From assembly GCA_034420775.1 (NCBI GenBank), contig DAOUKZ010000222.1, positions 1-15,180 of the forward strand: a stretch of DNA of 15,180 bases, in the 5' to 3' direction. Below are positions 6,302 through 13,273 of the stretch, piece after piece. This DNA is from DAOUKH01 sp034420775 (GTDB lineage: Bacteria; Chloroflexota; Dehalococcoidia; SHYB01). Made by a program: the position numbers and the translations under genes. Every line of letters starts with the position of its first letter. Positions within the stretch are counted from its first letter, which is position 1. The notes under the pieces were generated by a model, which saw only the letters and a list, made by a program, of their open reading frames with translations, was not told the DNA's origin and made no database searches.

Positions 6302-7009
6302 CTATCCTGTTGAGACTGCTTGGGTTGGGAAGAAATCCTCGCGCAGTGAGCTAAGGGCTTCGTCCAGTTGTCCCATACGCTGCGTGATCTCTCCCAAGTG
6401 GGCGATCCCGCCGCCGATCTGGCCGACGCGGGAGGCTCCCTCGGCGGCCTCCTCAGCCGATGCCCCGGACGGCGGTGAGTACGCAATGACCTCCGAGTCC
6501 ATCGAGCCCTCAGGCACTTCGATGCCGAGCCTCAAGTACGCATCGATAGCGCGTGCTGTGTGCTCACCCGTTAACCTTCGATATAGGACCCGTTCGTCGC
6601 GATGTGCGGCGAGAAGGTTCCGCGTCTCCCGTAGCTGGTGTCGAAAGCTCGTCGGGCAAGCATTTGAGAATGCAACGAGATGCGGCGTCACGTCTTGCTG
6701 GCAGAGGCTCTTGACCTCTTCCAATAGGCGCTCCACTAAGTCAAGGTGGGACAGGGTGTCGTTGGCAGCGGTGAACAGCAGGTGCTCCTCGACGTGGTGC
6801 AGCCCGAAGTCCCGCGGGGTCGAAAGGGTTGGCACATTCGCGTACCGCTCCACCTGCCTAATCGTTCCCCAGCAGAACGCCATCGCATCACCTAGTGTCC
6901 CGTCCAGCGTCCCCAGAAGCCTTGAAAGGTACGCATCGACGTCGCCCTGGCATTGCTCTTCGGCGAGTTCAAGTGCTCGCTTGATCGTCTGGTCGCGTTT
7001 TTCGCTCAT
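6302..7009 (-). CDS. Hypothetical protein with a HEPN (AbiU2-like) motif
   Basis: This 235-residue soluble, mostly helical protein was not recognised by overall sequence. The segment LRETRNLLAAHRDERVL (127-142) contains Arg130-Asn131-x4-His136, matching the HEPN RNase motif (Arg, a polar residue, then His after 4-6 positions), and recalls AbiU2-type 'RNxxxAHxD' proteins. HEPN domains often act as RNases or toxins, or as structural helices in defence systems. Other notable segments are HHVEEHLL (71-78) and a Ser/Ala/Glu-rich stretch at 181-195 before a C-terminal amphipathic helix. The ATG at 7009-7007 was chosen; an upstream TTG (7099) adds 30 residues of poor character. The Shine-Dalgarno is weak (AGGG about 10 bases upstream). 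G+C is lower than in the flanking catabolic genes. No adjacent nucleotidyltransferase antitoxin is seen. Existence fairly sure, function tentative. Confidence 0.6.
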   Translation of the reverse strand: MSEKRDQTIKRALELAEEQCQGDVDAYLSRLLGTLDGTLGDAMAFCWGTIRQVERYANVPTLSTPRDFGLHHVEEHLLFTAANDTLSHLDLVERLLEEVKSLCQQDVTPHLVAFSNACPTSFRHQLRETRNLLAAHRDERVLYRRLTGEHTARAIDAYLRLGIEVPEGSMDSEVIAYSPPSGASAEEAAEGASRVGQIGGGIAHLGEITQRMGQLDEALSSLREDFFPTQAVSTG

Positions 7010-7144
7010 CGGTCTTTGCCCTGTTGGGGTTGTGGAATCACGGGAGTTGCTCCAAGTGTAGCCGTTCCTGTGCGAACCTCTGGTTGACCGGTCGAGCAAA
7101 TGCGCCGGTTGCCCTTGTCAGCCAAGCTCAACCACATTACGAAA

Positions 7145-7161
7145 ACGGTCCTGTTTACCGT
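7145..7161 (-). terminator. Weak terminator-like hairpin after the HAD gene
   Basis: On the minus strand, 15 bases after the HAD stop, ACGGT pairs with ACCGT around a seven-base loop AAACAGG, and the next bases are TTTC. The stem is short and the T-run minimal, so this is only a candidate. It would separate the HAD gene from the HEPN-like gene downstream. Confidence 0.25.
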
Positions 7162-7175
7162 ATACGTTGGTGGGG

Positions 7176-7880
7176 CTAGAGCACGTCGAGCACTTCCGAG
7201 AATGAACCCAGATTGCGGTGGCGCCACCTCCCCATGGCCTCTAGATGGCTCTTGCTGCGACGTGGGTCTTCGTGCGGGAGTCTAAGCAACCAAGGAGTCA
7301 TTCCAACACGAGCCGCGCCGTCTAATTCGCCGTCGTCTCCGTCGCCAATATACAGACACTTCTGTGGTGATATCCCTAACCGCGACAGTGCGCGTAGGAA
7401 AATCTCGATATCCGGTTTAGCAAGGCCTTCAGACGCGGAGAATACACAAGTGTCGAACAACGAAGCGAAGGGGGTTTCGCTCCACAACTCGGGAATCTCA
7501 ATCGAGCAATTGCTCAGCAGGCCGAGCGAATAATCTTGCGCCTTCAGCCACTTCAACAGGCTGATTGCATCTGGGCGCGGCGCTAACTGAGCCCGCTTTA
7601 TCTGGTATTTGACGGCCTTCGCAGCCAGGATTGCGTCCGGCTCGACTACTACTCCCAGATAGTCAACCGTAGCCACGATTGACTCTTCCGCGGTCAATAG
7701 GCCCTTGTCTCGCTGCGATCGGAATCGTCCCCATGCCTCTACAAACCTGTCGACGTCGATTCCCAGCGTGCTTGCCATCCGAGCGCGCTCCTGCCTGCCG
7801 GGAAGGTCAATGAGAGTCCCATACAGGTCAAATATGACCGCATCGTATTTCCTGGCGGAATGGGCGGCTTCGCCGGGCAT
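7176..7880 (-). CDS. HAD family hydrolase
   Basis: The 234-residue protein carries all HAD motifs: motif I VIFDLYGTLI with nucleophile Asp18 and Tyr20 in place of the usual second Asp, motif II Ser123 in LLSNCS, motif III Lys155 in GLAKPDIEIF, and motif IV IGDGDDGELDGA (Asp180, Asp182/183). Residues between motifs I and II form a helical cap (about 27-100), so it belongs to the subclass I group with phosphatases and L-2-haloacid dehalogenases. Tyr at motif I +2 occurs in dehalogenase-type members but is not diagnostic. The motif IV form GDGDDxxLxGA is common in small-molecule phosphatases. ATG at 7880-7878 has AGGAG six bases upstream. It follows the membrane-protein gene after 27 bases, probably in one operon. 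Substrate unknown. Confidence 0.9.
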   Translation of the reverse strand: MPGEAAHSARKYDAVIFDLYGTLIDLPGRQERARMASTLGIDVDRFVEAWGRFRSQRDKGLLTAEESIVATVDYLGVVVEPDAILAAKAVKYQIKRAQLAPRPDAISLLKWLKAQDYSLGLLSNCSIEIPELWSETPFASLFDTCVFSASEGLAKPDIEIFLRALSRLGISPQKCLYIGDGDDGELDGAARVGMTPWLLRLPHEDPRRSKSHLEAMGRWRHRNLGSFSEVLDVL

Positions 7881-7907
7881 AAGAACTCCTCTTCGTTCAT
7901 ACGCGCG

Positions 7908-8336
7908 TCACGCGGATTCCGTGAAGCGAATTATTAAGGGGACTATGATCGCGGTAACCGCCAGAGTTGCGATCACGCCGGTGAAGAGCAGGTAACGCAC
8001 CCCATAATTCGACATGAGTGCCGGCTCATAATATTTGTCGACGTTATTGTCACGATACATGGCAACGAGGCCGCTGAGCAGTGTGCGTCGGGTGCGCCTA
8101 CCAACGACCAATGCGGCCACCGCAACAACGTTGAGCACCACCGTCATAGCGATGAACACGGCCAGAATAATGTCGTATGTGGCGGCGTTCCCTTCTGTTG
8201 CGGCTTCCGTGGCCACGCCGAAGTTGACCGCGAGGACGATCAAGTTGAATACGATGGCGGTCAGCACGAAGATGGTGTCCGTGCGACTGCTCTCGCCAAG
8301 TTCCCTCACGATATGATCATGGACTTGGCTCAGCAT
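7908..8336 (-). CDS. Small membrane protein with three predicted TM helices
   Basis: The 142-residue protein was not recognised. A 20-residue charged N-terminus (with HDHIVRELGESSRTD) precedes three hydrophobic stretches at about 21-43, 53-79 and 114-137. Between TM2 and TM3 lies a basic then polar segment (GRRTRRTLLSG, YRDNNVDKYYEP) that should be cytoplasmic by the positive-inside rule. There is no signal peptidase site or catalytic motif. ATG at 8336-8334 has AGAGG seven bases before it. It is the first gene of a minus-strand unit with the HAD hydrolase 27 bases downstream. Its G+C is well below that of the flanking catabolic genes, in keeping with an accessory island. I considered the SLATT two-TM effector family but saw no support for it. 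Confidence 0.75.
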   Translation of the reverse strand: MLSQVHDHIVRELGESSRTDTIFVLTAIVFNLIVLAVNFGVATEAATEGNAATYDIILAVFIAMTVVLNVVAVAALVVGRRTRRTLLSGLVAMYRDNNVDKYYEPALMSNYGVRYLLFTGVIATLAVTAIIVPLIIRFTESA

Positions 8337-8623
8337 CCTAACCTCTCAATTCGTCGCGAAGTATTCGATAAGGATTGAAGGTCTTTCTCAGCAGACAATA
8401 CCTGATTCCTTCGGAATATTTCTCCCGGTTTTGTCCCTGGCCATCCAAAGGCTACCGCTTGGTTTTTCGTGGAATTCTCTGCCGCGATAAGCCGCGCATC
8501 CAAGAATAGCACCCATCCGGCTCGTGGCGCCATCGATTGCCTAGCACGCCCGCATGAGCGCCCGTGTAGCCCTAATCCCGTGCTATCGTGGCCCTCGCCA
8601 TAGCATCGCCGGAGGACACTTCC

Positions 8624-9631
8624 ATGCGAGCGTATGAGATACAGACGGGCACAGACATCGACGGGCTGCGCGAGGTCGAGCGGCCGAGCCCGCCGCCGGG
8701 GCCCGGAGAGGTCAAGGTCCGCGTCCGGGCCGTCTCGCTGAACTACCGCGACCTGAACACGGTGCGTCATGCCGCGGCCCGCAAGCTGCGCCTGCCGCTC
8801 ATTCCCTGCTCCGACGGCGCGGGCGAAGTCGCCGAGGTCGGCGCGGGGGTGACCCGCGTGCGGGAGGGCGACTGCGTGGCGGGCATCTTCACCCAGGTCT
8901 GGCTCGACGGCCCGGTCCGCCCCGAGTACGAGCCGTCGTCGCTCGGCGGCGGCATGGACGGCATGCTCGCCGAATACGTCACGCTCTCCCAGGAAGGTCT
9001 GGTGCACCTGCCGCCGCACCTTTCGTTCGAGGAAGGCTCGACGCTCCCCTGCGCCGCAGTGACCGCGTGGAACGCGATGTTCGTCGCCGACCACGTCCAG
9101 GCGGGCGACACGATTCTCGTACAGGGCACCGGCGGCGTCTCCATCTTCGCCCTCCAGTTCGGCGTGATGACCGGCGCCCGCGTCATCGTCACCTCGAAGA
9201 GCGACGCCAAGCTCGCCCGCGCCGTTGAGCTCGGGGCCGCAGACACGATCAACTACGAGGCCGAGCCGGAGTGGGACCGGCGGACGCGGGAGCTCACCGG
9301 CGGGCGCGGCGTCGACCACGTCGTCGAGGTCGGGGGCGCCGGGACGCTGGAGCGGTCGTTCCGCGCCGCCCGAATCGGAGGCGCGATCAGCCTCATCGGC
9401 ATCCTGAGCGGCGCGCACAAGGTCGACCCCATGCCCGTGCTGACGCGGCGGCTCCGGCTCCTGGGCATCACCGTCGGATCGCGCGAGATGTTCCAGGCGA
9501 TGAACCGCGCCATCGAGATCAACGAGCTACGGCCGGTCATCGACCGCGTATACCCCTTCGAGCAGGCCCGTGACGCGCTCCGCTACATGGAGTCGGCGGG
9601 ACACTTCGGGAAGATCGTCATCACCGTCTAG
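8624..9631 (+). CDS. MDR superfamily NAD(P)-dependent oxidoreductase, zinc-ligand-less alcohol dehydrogenase/quinone reductase type
   Basis: The 335-residue cytosolic protein is a medium-chain dehydrogenase/reductase. The GroES-like half includes VRAVSLNYRDLNTVR (35-48) and PLIPCSDGAGEVAEVGAGV (58-76). The Rossmann half has VQGTGGVSIFALQFG (about 166-180), then TSKSDAKLARAVELGADT-like sequence, VDHVVEVGGAGT and the C-terminal HFGKIVITV. The GHE zinc-ligand motif is absent (SDGAGEV instead) and no structural-zinc cysteine cluster is present, so the reaction is probably hydride transfer to a quinone, enone or aldehyde without catalytic zinc. The ATG at 8624 was chosen over GTG at 8588 because GGAGG (8611-8615) lies eight bases upstream. 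It stands alone on the plus strand and ends three bases from the convergent aldo/keto reductase stop. High G+C marks return to the chromosomal backbone. Confidence 0.92.
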   Translation: MRAYEIQTGTDIDGLREVERPSPPPGPGEVKVRVRAVSLNYRDLNTVRHAAARKLRLPLIPCSDGAGEVAEVGAGVTRVREGDCVAGIFTQVWLDGPVRPEYEPSSLGGGMDGMLAEYVTLSQEGLVHLPPHLSFEEGSTLPCAAVTAWNAMFVADHVQAGDTILVQGTGGVSIFALQFGVMTGARVIVTSKSDAKLARAVELGAADTINYEAEPEWDRRTRELTGGRGVDHVVEVGGAGTLERSFRAARIGGAISLIGILSGAHKVDPMPVLTRRLRLLGITVGSREMFQAMNRAIEINELRPVIDRVYPFEQARDALRYMESAGHFGKIVITV

Positions 9632-9634
9632 CCC

Positions 9635-10630
9635 CTACTCGCTGTCGATCCAGAGATTGGGCGACGTATCGATGCCGTGCTGCGCGAAGACGCCGTCGAT
9701 GCGCGCCTTCTCCGCCTCGCCAATCGACCAGTCGAGCGCACCGAGGTTGTCCTCAACTTCGCCCGCGTTGCGCGTCCCCGCCAGCGCCACGCTGACGGCG
9801 GGATGCGACAGGACCCAGCGCAGCGCCAAATGCGGCAGCCGCTTGTCCCGCTCGCCCGCGATTGGGCCAAGGTCCTCCGCGGCGGCGACGTTCTTGGGGA
9901 AGTTCTCCTCGCCGAACATGCGGAGGAAGAGCGCGGGCAGCATGTTCTCGTTGGCGCGCCAGTCCTCGCCCGGCTTGAACGTCGTCTGGCGGGTGAAGGC
10001 GCCGGTGAGCATGCCGAAGGCCAGCGGCCCGTAGACCATGACCCCGATCCCGTTTTCGAGGCAGAACGGCAGGATGTCTTTGTCCATGCGGCGGTCGAAC
10101 ATGTTGTAGCCGCACTGCACCACGTCGATGCGCCGCGTCTCCATGCACCGCTCCATCTGCTGCCGGGTGAAGTTGGAGACGCCGACAAACCGCGCCTTGC
10201 CCTGCCGCACCACCTCGTCAAGCGCGCCCATCGTCTCCTCGAACGGCGTGGTCACGTCGGGCCAGTGGATCAGCAGCACGTCCACGTAGTCGGTGCCCAA
10301 ATCGATGAGGCTCTGGTCGATGGAGGCGAAGATCGCCTCGGGGCGGCTGTCTCGGAACTTGGGCCGGTCGCGGTAGCCAACCCCGCACTTGGTCACGACC
10401 AGCACGTCCTTGCGCCGCGCTCCAAGCGCGTGGCCGAGGAAACGCTCCGACTGCCCCCGTCCGTAGGCCGGCGCGGTGTCGAAGCAGTTGACCCCCACGT
10501 CGATGGCCCGGTTGACCGCCGCGGCAACTTCGGCGGTCTCGATGTCGCCGTAGCCGCCCCCCATCTCCCAGCACCCGAAGCCGAGCACGGAGACCTCGAG
10601 GCCCGTCTGTCCAAAGGGTCGATATTCCAT
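9635..10630 (-). CDS. Aldo/keto reductase
   Basis: The 331-residue protein is a soluble (alpha/beta)8 NADPH-dependent carbonyl reductase. The catalytic tetrad is intact: Asp51 and Tyr56 in CFDTAPAYGRGQSERFLG, Lys81 in VVTKCG, and His122 in LLIHWPD. GKARFVGVSNF and a C-terminal ALAGTRNAGEVEDN cofactor-binding segment complete the family pattern. It resembles the broad group acting on sugars, aldehydes and diketones; no finer substrate can be given. ATG at 10630-10628 was chosen, with AAGG eight bases upstream; the long upstream in-frame extension is shadow coding over the amidohydrolase end. It starts 20 bases after the amidohydrolase stop, so the two share a transcript. Confidence 0.94.
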   Translation of the reverse strand: MEYRPFGQTGLEVSVLGFGCWEMGGGYGDIETAEVAAAVNRAIDVGVNCFDTAPAYGRGQSERFLGHALGARRKDVLVVTKCGVGYRDRPKFRDSRPEAIFASIDQSLIDLGTDYVDVLLIHWPDVTTPFEETMGALDEVVRQGKARFVGVSNFTRQQMERCMETRRIDVVQCGYNMFDRRMDKDILPFCLENGIGVMVYGPLAFGMLTGAFTRQTTFKPGEDWRANENMLPALFLRMFGEENFPKNVAAAEDLGPIAGERDKRLPHLALRWVLSHPAVSVALAGTRNAGEVEDNLGALDWSIGEAEKARIDGVFAQHGIDTSPNLWIDSE

Positions 10631-10650
10631 AGAGTTCACCTTGGGTTCGG

Positions 10651-11742
10651 CTACGTCACGCCGTACAGGCGCTGGCCGTTGTCGCAGAGAATCTTGCGCT
10701 TGTCCTCGGACGCGATGCCGTTGCGGTCGACGAAGTGGCGGACACCGTCGGGGTACGGCCCCTCCGGATGGGGAAAGTCGCACGCCGTCACGATGTTGTC
10801 CGAGCCGATGTAGTCCACGACGTACTTCAGCGTCGGCTCCTCGAGCTCCGCGGAGAGGAAGCATTGGCGCTTGAAGTACTCGCTCGGCTTCAGCTTCATC
10901 GGCGGCAGGTCGCAGTCATGGTAGCGCTCGTAGAGCTCGTCGTAGTACCAGAGGATATACGGCAGCCAGCCCGCGCCGGACTCGAGGCCGACGACGCGCA
11001 GGTTGGGATGCCGCTCGCACATGCCGCCGAGCAGCACCTGGAAGAACGCCACCTGCATCTCGACGGGGAAGGTGAAGGCCACCCGCGGCGCGGCCCAATC
11101 GCCGAACCGGTCCTGCCCGACTTGCCCGTGGCCGGCGCCGGCGACGTTATGCAGACAGAGCGGCACGTCGAGCTCTTCCAACGTCGACCAGAGCGGGTCG
11201 TAGTACGGCTTGTCGAGGGTGATGCCAGGGATCGGCGGCTGTGTGTTCGTGAAGAACCCCTTGAATCCGTACTCCTTCACGCAGCGCTCGACCTCCCGGA
11301 TGGCCGCGTCGACGTTGCGGAGGTCGATCTGGCCAATCGGGATGACGCGGCCTTCGGTGTCGGCCACGAAGTCGGCGACCCAGCGGTTGAAGCCCCGCAC
11401 CATCGCGTCGGCGACGGCGGGGTCGAGCCCCCACGCGCCGACGGTAGGTACGCCGAAGAGCGCCATCTTGTCGACGCCCTGGTCCTCCATCGCCATGAGG
11501 TACGACTTGGGGTCGAAGCCGCGCTCGGCGTAGGCGCCGTACTCGGTGTCCCACATCTCGTTCAGGTAGTCCATCCGCTTCCACTGCACCGTCGACATGC
11601 CCCGGTTGTCGACCATGGTGACGCCGTCGGGGCGCGTCTCGGGGAGGCGGTCGCGGAACTCGGGGTCGATGTACTCATCGCGCAGGTCGGGGATGCGGTG
11701 GTAGTGGGAGTCCGCGTCGATGACCCGGTAGCCCTTGTACAT
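10651..11742 (-). CDS. Amidohydrolase family 2 protein (ACMSD-like TIM-barrel metal hydrolase/decarboxylase)
   Basis: The 363-residue protein fits the Amidohydro_2 family, whose members hydrolyse or decarboxylate ring compounds with a divalent metal. Likely metal and catalytic residues are His13 and His15 in DADSHYHR, His198 in LCLHNVAG, Glu254 in VGLESGAGWLPY and Asp322 in ACDFPHPEG. HPNLRVVGLESG and NIVTACDFPHPEG are typical of the group that includes ACMSD and 2,3-dihydroxybenzoate-type decarboxylases. No signal peptide is seen. ATG at 11742-11740 is preceded by AAGGAGG with close spacing. It is the first gene of an operon with the aldo/keto reductase and has its own TATAAT promoter candidate about 50 bases upstream. 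Substrate unknown; an aromatic or heterocyclic acid would fit the setting, by inference. Confidence 0.93.
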   Translation of the reverse strand: MYKGYRVIDADSHYHRIPDLRDEYIDPEFRDRLPETRPDGVTMVDNRGMSTVQWKRMDYLNEMWDTEYGAYAERGFDPKSYLMAMEDQGVDKMALFGVPTVGAWGLDPAVADAMVRGFNRWVADFVADTEGRVIPIGQIDLRNVDAAIREVERCVKEYGFKGFFTNTQPPIPGITLDKPYYDPLWSTLEELDVPLCLHNVAGAGHGQVGQDRFGDWAAPRVAFTFPVEMQVAFFQVLLGGMCERHPNLRVVGLESGAGWLPYILWYYDELYERYHDCDLPPMKLKPSEYFKRQCFLSAELEEPTLKYVVDYIGSDNIVTACDFPHPEGPYPDGVRHFVDRNGIASEDKRKILCDNGQRLYGVT

Positions 11743-11791
11743 GCCGCCCTCCTTCTGTCAGACCCGCGCACCGGGGCCGCTGGTGGCCGGT

Positions 11792-11820
11792 ATTATAGCC
11801 GCCCCAACCCTATCGAAACG
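11792..11820 (-). promoter_or_regulatory. Candidate promoter for the amidohydrolase/aldo-keto reductase operon
   Basis: A perfect minus-strand TATAAT (complement of 11792-11797) lies in the 85-base gap before the amidohydrolase. With a 17-base spacer the -35 is CGTTTC, a poor match. The predicted start near 11785 gives a leader of about 43 bases, almost the same geometry as the promoter candidate at 1372-1400. Confidence 0.45.
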
Positions 11821-11827
11821 GGCCTGG

Positions 11828-13249
11828 CTAAGGGTGGAGCCGGTAGATGCCCTCGTTCTGAGAGAGCACGTACAGCTCGCCCTCCCGGTCTTCGCCGAAG
11901 GAGGCGATGCGCAGCGAGGTGTCGGCCAGCAGGATGTGCTCGGTCACCTCCTGGCCGTCGTAACGGAGCGCCCAGATCCGCCCCGAGCAGAAGTCGCCGA
12001 AGACGTACGCCCCCACGAGTGAGGGGGTCCGCTCCCCGCGATAGACGTAACCGCCGATCACCGAACAGTTGCCGTTGTTCAGGGGATACTCCCACACGGG
12101 AAGGACGGTGCCGGCGGGGTCGCAGCCCGTGGCGGGCGAGAAGCACCGGGAGCCCTCCAGGGTCTTCCAGCCGTAGTCTCCGCCCTTCTCGATCACGTCA
12201 ACCTCCTCCACCCTGTTCTGACCCACGTCGCCGGCCCACAGAAGCCCGGTCTCCCGGTCGAAGGAAATGCGCCAAGGGTTGCGAAGCCCGTAGGCCCAGA
12301 TCTCGCCCCGGGAGTTAGGATCGCCGGCGAACGGGTTGTCCGCCGGCAGCGTGTAGGGAGTCTCGATGGTTGAACCTGACACGTCGATGCGGAGAATCGA
12401 CCCCAGCAGCGTCGCGCTGTTTCGACCGTGGCCCTGCGGGTCGCCGGCCGCGCCGCCGTCTCCCAAGCCGACGTAGAGGAAGCCGTCCGGGCCGAACGCC
12501 AACTGCCCGCCGTTGTGGTTGCGGTAGGGCTGGTCGATCTCCATGATGACCAACTCGCTCTCAACGTCGGCTTCCCGGCAATCCGCGTTTGCCTGGAACC
12601 GGGAGATGACCGACCGCCTCGGCCCGGAAGCGGAGTAGTAAACGTAGACGTACCCGTTCTCGTCATATCGAGGGTCAAAGGCCAGGCCGAGCAGTCCCTC
12701 CTCCGAGCCCCCGTCGTTCACCCGGTCTCGGAGGTCGAGGAAGGCCTCCGCCTCCCGCGCATCCTCGTCGTTGGGGAAGGCCAGGACGCGACCCGATTGC
12801 TCGGTGACGAAGAGCCGGTCGTCGCCGGCGGCCGGCTGCGTCAGGTTGGTGAGACCGCGAAAGTCCAGGTGCTCGAAAGCGCGGACCACGCTCAGGGGCC
12901 GCAACAGCGGCGCGTCCGTGGTGGGCGGAGGGGCCGTTGTAAGCGGCGTGGGTGTCGGTGACGGAGCGTCCGATGCCGCCGGCATGGGCGTCGAAGACGC
13001 CATAACGGGTGCTGGGGACGGCATGGTAGACCGCGTTGGAGGCGTGGAGGCGGTTGGAAGCGGCGTCGCCGCGGGCTCCGGCATCGGCGCGGCAGTGGTT
13101 GGGATGGGCGTGGGCGCCGACGTGGAGGTCGGCGGCGGCGTGGGCGAGGCGGCGGTGGGATCGGCTACGTCGGGACCGCACGAGACCGCGAGGGCCGCGA
13201 GCACCAGACCGGCAAGGATGAGCGCCGCTCCGCGGATGGTCTTCAGCAT
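11828..13249 (-). CDS. PQQ-type glucose/sorbosone dehydrogenase-like lipoprotein
   Basis: The 473-residue protein starts with a signal peptide (MLKTIRGAALILAGLVLAAL) and lipobox AVSC with Cys24, so it should be an exported, lipid-anchored protein. Residues about 30-115 are a Pro/Thr/Ser/Ala-rich disordered tether. From about 120 a six-bladed beta-propeller of the soluble glucose dehydrogenase family follows: RLFVTEQSGRVL, EEGLLGLAFDP, NHNGGQLAFGPDGFLYVGLG with His245 at the position of the catalytic His of sGDH, GSILRIDV and GLRNPWRISFD. Cys-containing segments CFSPATGC, NNGNCSVIGGYVYRG and GDFCSG may form disulfides outside the cell. Family enzymes oxidise sugar hydroxyls with PQQ; many homologues are uncharacterised. 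ATG at 13249-13247 lacks a clear Shine-Dalgarno; it lies 24 bases after the CoA-transferase stop, so coupling is likely. Confidence 0.9.
   Translation of the reverse strand: MLKTIRGAALILAGLVLAALAVSCGPDVADPTAASPTPPPTSTSAPTPIPTTAAPMPEPAATPLPTASTPPTRSTMPSPAPVMASSTPMPAASDAPSPTPTPLTTAPPPTTDAPLLRPLSVVRAFEHLDFRGLTNLTQPAAGDDRLFVTEQSGRVLAFPNDEDAREAEAFLDLRDRVNDGGSEEGLLGLAFDPRYDENGYVYVYYSASGPRRSVISRFQANADCREADVESELVIMEIDQPYRNHNGGQLAFGPDGFLYVGLGDGGAAGDPQGHGRNSATLLGSILRIDVSGSTIETPYTLPADNPFAGDPNSRGEIWAYGLRNPWRISFDRETGLLWAGDVGQNRVEEVDVIEKGGDYGWKTLEGSRCFSPATGCDPAGTVLPVWEYPLNNGNCSVIGGYVYRGERTPSLVGAYVFGDFCSGRIWALRYDGQEVTEHILLADTSLRIASFGEDREGELYVLSQNEGIYRLHP
12905..13162 (-). repeat. Low-complexity Pro/Thr/Ser-rich linker coding region
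   Basis: This part of the lipoprotein gene codes for about 86 residues of degenerate TPxP, PTP and STP units joining the lipidated Cys to the beta-propeller. Codons vary between units, so it is compositional rather than an exact tandem repeat. Such tethers hold an enzyme away from the membrane through the cell wall or periplasm. Confidence 0.7.
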
Positions 13250-13273
13250 TGAATCGGGTCTCGAGCGCTGTCG

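Noticed and set aside
5989..6354. Possible 121-codon plus-strand gene in the intergenic region
   Set aside because: No ribosome-binding site or recognisable sequence; it runs through the 20-bp palindrome and into the end of the convergent gene.
7908..8336. SLATT-type effector or other known defence membrane protein
   Set aside because: Three hydrophobic helices alone do not support it; no family motif or cyclic-nucleotide partner gene is nearby.
10735..12318. Plus-strand ORF of 527 codons across the amidohydrolase and lipoprotein genes
   Set aside because: It spans an intergenic gap and two real minus-strand genes, and its second half is Arg/Pro-rich noise.
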